From NCBI GenBank assembly GCA_023525975.1, contig CM042018.1, positions 103,532,001 to 103,596,000 of the forward strand: a stretch of 64,000 bases of DNA, given 5' to 3'. Positions 47,823 through 61,462 of this stretch are shown here, piece by piece. Numbering within the stretch: position 1 is the stretch's first letter; every line of letters starts with the position of its first letter. The DNA comes from Smallanthus sonchifolius (Eukaryota; Streptophyta; Magnoliopsida; Asterales; Asteraceae). The position numbers were made by a program, and so were the translations under genes. The notes beneath the pieces are model-generated. The model did no database searches. It saw only the letters and a list, made by a program, of their open reading frames with translations, and was not told the origin of the DNA.

Positions 47823-49032
47823 TGATGTCGCCCAGACGGTCTATACAAACTAACAAATAAACCTAACCTAGACTCCTAAGTAATAAATGGAGTACCTATG
47901 AACTAAACCGCACTGACAGGTAATTGTACCTATCGAGTGTAGCACAGCTTAATGGTAAACCGGATTATGGAACCCTAGAGACACTGAATAACTACACTAG
48001 ACTCTGACTCGGATTAAAGATGATTTGGTTGGGGGGTTTTCTACACTACTCATTATACTAGCAAATGCAGAACTAACGATCGACTCTAACTATCAGACAA
48101 AGAACTCAGGGAAATACCAAGAATGGGAAGAATACCACATAGTTCGGAATCCTACTTGCAAAGCACAGACTTATACCGGTTCTGGAAACTATGGGTTTCT
48201 AAGGATAACAACTCTAGACAACCCAGCGGATCCCTAATCACTCTCAGGGTGTCACCAACTAAGAAACCTAAAGATGTACTAAACTCATCAGATGGTAGGA
48301 TTACCTTTCAGTCTCTCCAACAATGATAATTTACCCAAAACACATATCACCTTTCAGTCTCACTGTCCACAATACATCAAAGATGCACGGGGTAATCTCA
48401 GATCAACAACTATGACTCGGAATAGCAACGAATACTAGAACCCTAAGGGAATTTTCTCTCAGACAATTCACACTCGGAACCTAATACAGAGGACTAACCG
48501 ACAACCTCTCACCTTTCGGGTATCAAGATAATAAGAACACTCAGATCTAACCTACTCTCAATCACAGTTCCTATGGAATACTACGTCTAGCAAACCATCA
48601 AACAACCACAAACACACAGTTTATGATCTAGATATACTACTCAATCTGAAAGACATTCACAAGCAGCATATGGAACTATAATCAATTGCAAACCAGGTTC
48701 AAAGCATGCATAACATCATATTCATTATCAAAAGATCGTTTATAAAATCATTAATCCATTAATTTAAACCAAAACCGATAAAAACTGAAACTTTACGAAG
48801 TATTCATCATTAGACCTAGGCAGTATCAATGTTTTAGCCTAGGATCATGCTTAAAACAACCATAACAGAAGTATCAAACAAGAACATAGTATCAAACACA
48901 GAAAATAATGATAAAGATTGAATCTTGAAAACGCTAATCTAATGAACCCGGAATCCAAAAGCTTCAAACTTAAGCTTAAATTCTTCTTCCAACTCCCAAA
49001 ATCGCCCTTTGCACCTCTCTGGACGGCAAGAC
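47823..49032 (-). repeat. Athila-type LTR, second copy (truncated)
   Basis: Starts TGATGTCGCCCAGACGGTCT and parallels the LTR at 20062 (AACCTAACCTAGAC, GGTAATTGTACC for AAGTGTACTG, ACCTTTCAGTCTCACT, AGACATTCACAAGCAGCATATGGAA). It is interrupted at 49033 by a Ty3 LTR edge. Orientation is taken from the 20062 copy. Confidence 0.75.
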
Positions 49033-49491
49033 TATCACACCCCGCCTAGGGCGGAAACACGGGGCGTAACGATCCACGGTGTTCATAGCCTTCGATTACA
49101 TTGAACGACCTCTAATAACATTCATAATCAAAGATTCTAAGTTGTTACAAGAAAACACAAATTGTTTCCAAGATATTACATGCCAAAAGTACCATACTTA
49201 ACATCCAAAGAATACGGTTTTTCATACAATAAGTTTGTCGGCTAAGACCTAGATGTCCTTAGGTTATACCGAGATGACTTCAAAAAGATGTTATACGTGC
49301 GTGCATGCCCATGCACCATGATTCTAGTTACCTGAGAAATACATGCTAAAATGTCAATATAAAGTTGGTGAGTTCACAGGTTTAAGTAAGCAGTAAAATA
49401 TGATTCCTTTGGACTACGAGATTTCCCAGTATGAGTAGCATTGTTGATCAAACAATACTTATGTATGAGCATCGTTACCATGAGCTACCAT
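49033..49491 (-). repeat. Ty3 LTR fragment
   Basis: TATCACACCCCGCCTAGGGC (TGTCACACC in intact relatives) begins here. The TTGGTGAGTTCACAGGTTT block matches the LTR at 22894. It stops where another LTR begins at 49492. Confidence 0.6.
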
Positions 49492-49894
49492 GTCACACCA
49501 CAACCGACGGCGGAAACGTCGGGGCGGGACATGTAGACTGTTCATAAGCTCATGGTTTACTAAAGTTGTGATAATTAAACAATAAATTTCATTTCATAGC
49601 TCAAGTAATCAAGTACAACTCTTACAAGAATAAAAATACATGAATAACTTTATTAAATTTAAAACTAGGTCCTCAATCCTAAGTGAAGCGACTTGAAATC
49701 TTAACTCAAACACTGTACCTGAAACATGATAAAATGAGAGGGTCAACTATAAATAGTTGGTGAGCATACATAGGTTTTGACACCACAAGTAAAGTTCAAA
49801 TGTTTTGTGTACAATTCATATGATGCATGGTTTATAAAGCATTTATGGAGAATCTAAGTTAAGCTAGATGCACAAATGGAACTTTGTAATTGAA

Positions 49895-50012
49895 GGGCAT
49901 AACAACACATGTTATCCTAATGTAGGGCATAACAACACATGTTATCCTGATGTAAACGTAGGGCATAACAACACATGTTATCCTAATGTAGGGCATAACA
50001 ACACATGTTAGC
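49895..50012. repeat. Four-copy tandem repeat, 30-36-bp period
   Basis: GGGCATAACAACACATGTTA plus TCCTAATGTA repeated four times. One spacer is longer by six bases (AAACGTA) and the last copy has GCCTGA. Confidence 0.9.
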
Positions 50013-50532
50013 CTGAAGTAATGTATTTGTGTTTGCACGTGTATATCATGTATATGTAGCCTTAACATGTAGCATTCAAGCATAAAGCACAAATAAACAC
50101 ATATGATCATATTGTAGAATTGTACGTGTGTAATTGCAAATAGTATTTGAATGTAATCATGTTTCACTCCAAATATGTAAATACGAAAAAAGGGGTTATG
50201 TAAACTCACTTGTATCAAATGTAGTAGTTAACACGAGCTTTGGGTAGCACGAGTGATTTGCTAATCACTAGGATTGACCTAGAGTGAAATAGTATTAATT
50301 CGAATTAATATTGTGCATAATGCGTAAGGTAGAGTTTAGGGTTTTCAACGGAATTGAGTGTAGGGACTTGTAAGTTGATGTTTGTATACGAACAAAAGTC
50401 TAATTGTTAAATATGATGGAAATGTATATATGTCTTAAGCAAGTATTAATTGTTTTAGGGTTTCGGTTAAATAGTTTAAATAAATAAATTATTATCATTT
50501 TTAATATTATAAAATGCTTCATAAAAGGAGTG

Positions 50533-50533
<1 letters not shown>

Positions 50534-50577
<44 letters not shown>

Positions 50578-50709
50578 TTTATATGTTTATGAAATTATCT
50601 CAGAAATAATTTAACACTAAATGAATTATTAGTGTAAAAAGATAATAATTAAATTCTTTTGTTTATTTATTTATTAATAAAATGGTATTCTTAAAAATGC
50701 AGTTATTAG

Positions 50710-50738
<29 letters not shown>
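50534..50738. repeat. Two (TA)n microsatellites
   Basis: (AT)n at 50534-50574 and at about 50710-50738, in AT-rich LTR sequence. Confidence 0.9.
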
Positions 50739-50740
<2 letters not shown>

Positions 50741-51166
50741 TTATATATATATAAAAAATTTCATGGGTTTAAACTCTAACATATGTATAGTTTAATATAA
50801 AGCAATTGATTTATGAAAATGTATTATTATTTCTTTAGAAAGATTCTTATTTGCTTTAATATGGTTTAAGCCATATAATTTAATAAAAGCAATGGATTTA
50901 TAAACTTTGTTTTATGATAAAGTATTTTATAAAAATCTTGTCATGTTTTTTATAAAACTAGGTATTTAAAGTACCTCGTCTTGTAATATAATAATAAATT
51001 TCTAAATGGTTATAATGAGGTGTTAAACAATTCAATTTGTAAAAATAATTATTTTATGTTAGAAATCTTAATCTTATGTTTTAATTCTGATCTAAATAAT
51101 GTTAAGTTTATAAATTAATTTTTATAGAAATTATTTGTTGATTAAAACTATTCAAAAAAAAGAAAG

Positions 51167-51240
51167 CAACCCACCCGGTTCGAACCCGGGTGGCTGCTGT
51201 GGGTGGCCATCGTCCCGACCACTGGACCAGTGCCACTACC
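51167..51240 (-). repeat. tRNA-like module 1 in Ty3 LTR
   Basis: Minus strand: A-box match TGGTCCAGTGG (51219-51229) and a T-arm ACCCGGGTTCGAACCGGGT with B box. Spacing is like a tRNA with a variable arm. The anticodon arm is not recognisable. Confidence 0.55.
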
Positions 51241-51326
51241 CGTGTCACATCACCGGTAGGAAATCTTTTAACATGTTAATACAGTGGAGTCGGGTTTGGT
51301 TCTAATAGAAAAGTAAAAAAAAATAT

Positions 51327-51400
51327 CGGGCATGGGTTTTGAACCCACACCACCTGGTTTGGCGGTGCAGTTGCTTACCGGCCGGACCAGGTGGTTCGCT
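51327..51400 (-). repeat. tRNA-like module 2 in Ty3 LTR
   Basis: Minus strand: TGGTCCGGCCGGTAAGC upstream and GGTTCAAAACCC downstream, 90 bases from the previous module and in the same orientation. Confidence 0.5.
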
Positions 51401-52599
51401 GATATAAATACGAAACTCTTAAAATTAAGTACGTTAACCCATTCGATTTAGAAATCCCCATTTGAACTCGTAAGAACAAACCCCAAATCCATATGAAATT
51501 GAGTTCAATACCCTCTGTCATTTGAAATTGACAGAGGGCTTTTGACCCTTGAGTAAAATCGAAGCTTTAGACGTAAATCATACCCGTAATGGCTGAGTAC
51601 AGGGGACCGACGGCTAGCGAGACAGGGACGAGGATTTTGATGTTCGACCAGGATGCAGAGATGAGATCAGGGTTAGTAAAGGGTGGAGAAAGTTTGTAAA
51701 TGGTTAAACGAAGGTGGGTGGGGAGTTATTTCGTTCAATTTCATTTTAAATGCATGGTTTGATTTGATCATAGCGGATGACAACTGTCGGCTCAAATTAC
51801 GCACGAATTCGAATGTTTAAGAATGAATCGGGTCGTGGTTTGGGACTGAATACACGCGAGGTCAATCCAGGAGTGATTTACGGGTGATAAATGCGTTTAA
51901 TTTCTTGATTTAGCAATGATTTAAATGCGGTTTGACTCAAGAGAGTCAAAATGTTCGAATTTCAAATTCTAGCCATGGTTTGATCGAATTGAAGCCTTAG
52001 GTGGGCTAGGGTGTGGTCTGTGATCGATTTTGTACGTATGGAAAGTCCATGTTAAACGAATTTTATCAAATCTCAGTCTTGATTTGCAAAGGTTTGGGAC
52101 TGTTTGACTTTTTAAGTCAAATTTGATCAAGTTAGTAGGTGTAAGGGTCAAAATCGGGGTCAAAGATCCAAATTGAGGGTGGGGGTTTATTTGAATCAAA
52201 ATGTTCAAGACTAATGTTATTTGCTTTAAATTTTTATTTTCTTTAAAATAACAAATTGTGTAAATGAATTACCTAATAAAATATATATACATATATTTAC
52301 ATATTTATCCATAAATAAATACATTTATATATATAAAAAGGTGTACTTATATGATTAAAACTTTATGAGTTTTATTTCGATTTAAGAAAATTATATATAT
52401 ACATCTATATAAATATACATGCATACGTTATATATTTAATAGAAAGTACTATGTATAAGCTAAGTTAAAACGTTAAATTGATACATGTTTAAAATAGTGA
52501 ATAATGCGAAATATTGTGTTGAACCGTTACGGAATTGAAATGGATTGTGAAATGAAATAAAAATTAGGCCGGAAAAATCAATGATGTTACATACCATAA

Positions 52600-53340
52600 C
52601 CGACACTTGGCGTTTATATATGATGTACCCATCACTTGACTGAGCATTGATGTGCCCCGCCCAATGTTCTGTCATGAAACATTGTAAGTATGAGTATGGA
52701 CAGTATGCACGCTTTGACCTCCAATCAAGGTTAGCGCGACTAACCACGGGTGGGGGGGTATCAACCCAAATAGATCTATTCATGTGTTCCACGTCTAAAC
52801 TAGCTAACGGTTATAGTATTCCCGGGGACTTAGTATGACAATAAGAAACTCATGCAACAATCAGTGTATGTACTCGTATCCAAATATGAGCTATGTATTC
52901 TCCCACGTATGTTTAAAAATCATTTAAATCATAGTAAAATGGGGCCGTGAAGACTCAACTTATCTATCGAGGTGATGAGTGATGAGATGTGCAGTAAGTC
53001 CAACAAGTATCCGACCTATCTGTGTCCTAAATCATTTAAGACACCTTAGGTCCTATGAGATTGTTTAAGCGTGGATTGATCACCTGACCAATACTCTGAA
53101 GTCTCGACCCTTGTCTTGTAATAATCCACAAGGGCCCGACCCGATCGACGTTGGTGTTACGACTTGTTGTTAGCGTAGTTATATTTATTAAAAAAATCCT
53201 TTTAATAAATATTATGCCTTAGTCTTTTAGTTGTTAACATCTCGTCTTTCAATATATAATCTATATATTTATTATAAATAGGTGTAAAAATGTTATGAAA
53301 TAGTTATTATACCATTTTATCTTTCCAACTTATTTTTAGT
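52600..53340 (-). repeat. Ty3 LTR fragment (left part)
   Basis: GACCTCCAATCAAGGTTAGC, GCGACTAACCACGGGTGGG and GGGGCCGTGAAGACTCA reproduce 23399-23640 of the LTR at 22894. Its right part probably lies at 58986-61462, displaced by the palindromic element and Helitron. Confidence 0.6.
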
Positions 53341-53370
53341 TATCTCGATGATATATATATATATATATAT

Positions 53371-56300
53371 AGGATTAGGTTCATGTAAAAATGATTCTAA
53401 TTCTAAGAAAGGTGAGAAGGATTTAGAGCCATTAGATCAAATTGTAGAAAATATTTAATGGTTGAGATTAAATTGTAAGAGAAAAAGTTGTTGGAAGGGT
53501 ATTTTAGTCTTGGCCACTTTTGTTAACTTTTTATCAAGTTCCCTCCTCATTTTTAAACGTTCATAACTTTTACATATGACATTATTTTTTCAAAAAAATT
53601 ACACCATAAAAACGAGCGTTTTTTATCTTTAAAACGAGTATAGTGTCGTTATAAACAATTTTTTTTACGTTTTCTAGCTCATTGTGTAATACAATTTCAT
53701 TGTGTAATACAAGTTCATTGTGTAATACAAGTTCAATGTGTAATACAAGTTCATTGTGTTATATGTATTTATCATTGTGTTTATTGTGTAATTTGTCAGG
53801 TCATTGTGTAATACAAGTTCATCGTGTAATACAAGTTCATAGTGTAATACAAGTTCAATGTATAATACAAGTTCATTGTGATATATGTATTTATCATTGT
53901 GTTTTACATTTTTCAGCTCATCGTGTAATACAAGTTCATCGTGTAATACAAGTTCAATGTGTAATACCAGTTCATTGTATTATATGTATTTATCATTGTG
54001 TTTTACGTTTTTCAGCTTATTGTGTAATTAGTCAGGTCATTGTGTAATACAAGTTCATCGTGTAATACAGGTTCATTGTGTAATACAAGTTCATTGTGTA
54101 ATACCACGTCTGGTCATTGTGTAATATCCGGTCATTGTGTAATTAGTCAAGTCATTGTGTAATACAAGTTCACTGTGTAATACAAGTTCATTGTGTAAGA
54201 CAAGTTCACTGTGTAATACAAGTTCAATGTGTAATACAAGTTCATTGTGTTATATGTATTTATCATTGTGTTTTACGTTTTTCAGCTCATTGTGTAATTA
54301 GTTAGGTCATCGTGTAATACAAGCTCATTGTGTAATACAAGTTCATTGTGTAATACCACGTCTGGTCATTGTGTAATTAGCCAGGTCATTGTGTAATACA
54401 AGTTCATTGTGTAATACAAGTTCAATGTGTAATACAAGTTCATTGTGTTATATGTATTTATCATTGTGTAATACAAATTCATCGTGTAATACAAGTTCAT
54501 TGTGTAATACCACGTCTGGTCATTGTGTGATATTCGGTCATTGTGTAATACAACTTCATTATGTAATACAAGTTCAATGTGTAATACAAGTTCATTGTGT
54601 TATATGTGTTTATCATCGTGTTTTACGTTTTCCAGCTCATTGTGTAGTTAGTAAGGTCATTGTGTAATACAAGTTCATCATGTAATACAAGTTCATTGTG
54701 TAATACAAGTTCATTGTGTAATACCACGTCTGATCATTGTATAATACAAGTTCATTGTGTATTACACGTTCATTGTGTAATTAGTCAAGTCATTGTGTAA
54801 TACAAGTTCATTGTGTAATTAGTCAGGTCATTGTGTAATACAAGTTCATTGTGTCAAATATTTTTCATCATTGTGTTTCATCATTGTGTTTTACGTTTTC
54901 CAGCTCATTGTGTAATTCGCTCAAATATGTCAGGTAATTGTGTAATATGCTCATTGTGTAATATCAGTTCATTGTGTAATATCAGGTCTGATCATTGTGT
55001 AATATCAGATCTTGTATTACACATTGACCTGGTGTTTTAAACATTGACCTGATGTATTACACATTGACCTGATGTATTACACATTGACCTTGTGTATTAC
55101 ACATTGACCTGGTATAGTACACATTGACCATTATGTCATCCCTTTAAAAATAATAAAATGACACATGTCAAGCTTAGAATCCTTCTTACCCTTCTTATTT
55201 TTAAAACTCTTTTTACTATAACCAGGTTATAGTAAAAAGGGTTTTAAAAATAAGAAGGGTAAGAAGGATTCTAAGCTTGACATGTGTCATTTTATTGTTT
55301 TTAAAGGGAGAGCATAATGGTCAGTGTGTAATATACCAGGTCAATGTGTAATACATCAGGTCAATGTGTAATACACCTGGTCAATGTGTAATACAAGGTC
55401 TGATATTACACAATGATCAGACCTGGTATTACACAATGAAATGATATTACACAATGAGCATATTACACAATAACCTGACATATTTGAGCGAATTACACAA
55501 TGAGCTGAAAAACATAAAACACAATGATGAAAACATATAACACAATGATGAAAAATATTTGACACAATGAACTTGTATTACACAATGACCTGACAAATTA
55601 CACAATGAACTTGTATTACACAATGACTTGACTAATTACATAAAGAACTTGTATTACACAATAAACTTGTATTACACAATGACCAGACGTGGTATTACAC
55701 AATGAACTTGTATTACACAATGAACTTGTATTACACATTGAACTTGTATTACAAAATTAACTTGTATTACACAATGACCTAACTAATTACACAATGACCA
55801 GATATTACACAATGACCAGACGCGGTATTACACAATGAACTTGTATTACACGATGAACTTGTATTACACAATGAGCCGAAAAACGTAAAACACAATGATA
55901 AATACATATAACACAATGAACTTGTATTACACATTAAACTTGTATTACATAATGAACTTGTATTACACAATGACCTGACTAATTACACATTGACCAGACG
56001 TGGTATTACACAATAAACTTGTATTACACGATGACCTGACTAATTACACAATGAGCTGAAAAACGTAAAACACGATGATAAATACATATAACACAATGAA
56101 CTTGTATTACACATTGAACTTGTATTACACAGTGAACTTGTATTACACAATTAACTTGTATTACACAGGGAACTTGTATTACAGAATGACCTGACTAATT
56201 ACACAATGACCAGACGTGGTATTACACAATAAACTTGTATTACACAATGAACATGTATTACACGGTGAACTTGTATTACACAATGACCTGACTAATTACA

Positions 56301-56999
56301 CAATGAGCTGAAAAACATAAAACACAATGATAAATACATATAACACAATGAACTTGTATTACACATTGAACTTTTATTACACAATGAACTTGTATTACAC
56401 AATGAACTTGTATTACACGATGAACTTGTATTACACAATGACCTGACTAATTACACAATAAAACACAATGATAAATACATATAACACAATGAACTTGTAT
56501 TACACAATGAACTTGTATTATACGATGAACTTGTATTACACAATGTCCTGACTAATTAAACATTGAGCTGAAAAACGTAAAACACAATGATAAATACATT
56601 TAACACAATGAACTTGTATTACACATTAAACTTGTATTACACAATGAACTTGTATTACACATTAAACTTGTATTACATAATGAGCTGGAAAACGTAATTT
56701 TTTTTTCTTTTTTGTTTATAACGACACTATACTCGTTTTAAAGATAAAAAACGCTCGTTTTTATGGTGTAATTTTTTTGAAAAAATAATGTCGTATGTAA
56801 AAGTTATTAACGTTTAAAAATGAGGGGGGAACTTGATAAAAAGTAAACAAAAATGGCCAAGACTAAAATACCCTTCCAACAACTTTTTCTCATACAATTT
56901 AATCTAAAACATTAAATCTTTTCTACAATTTGATCTAATGGATCTAAATCCTTCTCACCCTTCTTAGAATTAGAATACTTTTTACCTGAACCTAATCCT
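53371..56999. mobile_element. 3.6-kb palindromic fold-back element, tail-to-tail dimer
   Basis: Both ends carry AGGATTAGGTTCAxGTAAAA (plus at 53371; inverted at 56999), followed by matching GAGAAGGATTTAGA blocks. Arms run 53371-55223 and 55225-56999 around the centre CTATAACC-A-GGTTATAG (55216-55232). Each arm holds a subterminal unique region, then dozens of CATTGTGTAATACAAGTT-like units, then a unique tail (GACACATGTCAAGCTTAGAA). (TA)n flanks both sides. No transposase or intact gene is present; ORFs reading CNTSSL repeats are the 18-bp repeat translated. Confidence 0.88.
55216..55232. repeat. Centre of the palindrome
   Basis: CTATAACC, A, GGTTATAG. Compared with the single-copy element's end (CTATAACCTAACCCT), the terminal TAACCCT is absent at the join. 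Confidence 0.88.
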
Positions 57000-57024
57000 C
57001 TATATATATATATATGTATATATA

Positions 57025-57513
57025 TCTATATTATATAATAAATAAAAGGTTTTGTTGGGACACTTGTTACTCTCTCATGTATTCTCAACATTTTTTTCCC
57101 GCCTCTCTCCTATTAATTATACAAAGTTTTTTAATTGTTTAAATAATTTTTTGTTTCTCGTCTCTCTCTCCTATTAAATAATAATGTTTTCTATAATTCT
57201 TTTTAAAAAACGTTTTTTCATAAATATGTAATAGGTAAATCTTTATTACTAAGTATATATAACATTGCATTTATTAAACCCGTCGGGTTTTCTAAAGTTT
57301 AATATGAATTAACATTTATCAGTTACATAAAAAAAAATTTAATACTCAGCTAAAAAAATGATTTAAAAATTAACTCAACATAATCTATAATTGTCACGTA
57401 ATATTTTATTCAACCCGTGTAATACACGGGTTTTTAAAGACATAATTTTTTTACTACTAAATATATAACGTTACATTTATTCAACCCGTGTAATACACGA
57501 GATTCTAACCTAG
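57025..57513 (+). mobile_element. Complete short non-autonomous Helitron
   Basis: 5' TC at 57025-57026 in A|TCTATATTATATAATAAATA and 3' CTAG at 57510-57513 before T, so inserted between A and T. A hairpin CCCGTGTAATACACGAG precedes the terminus by nine bases. A second perfect copy, ACCCGTGTAATACACGGGT, is at about 57413. It has no helicase and no target duplication, as expected. Confidence 0.8.
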
Positions 57514-57583
57514 TATATATATATATACATATATTTATATATAATTATTGATTTAACGTGACAAAACTTTTTTATATATATAT

Positions 57584-61462
<3,879 letters not shown>

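Larger units (their letters stand above)
49492..52250 (-). repeat. Ty3 LTR, related to that at 22894
   Basis: Starts TGTCACACCACAACCGACGG. It follows the order of the 22894 LTR: GTTGGTGAGCATACATAGGTTT (about 49760), GGGGTTATGTAAACTCAC (about 50193), AT-rich stretch, then tRNA-like modules (51167, 51327). The right edge was not found; 52250 is approximate. Confidence 0.55.

Noticed and set aside
49895..50012. CRISPR-like array
   Set aside because: Spacers are absent or near-identical, and the sequence is plant nuclear; this is a simple tandem repeat.
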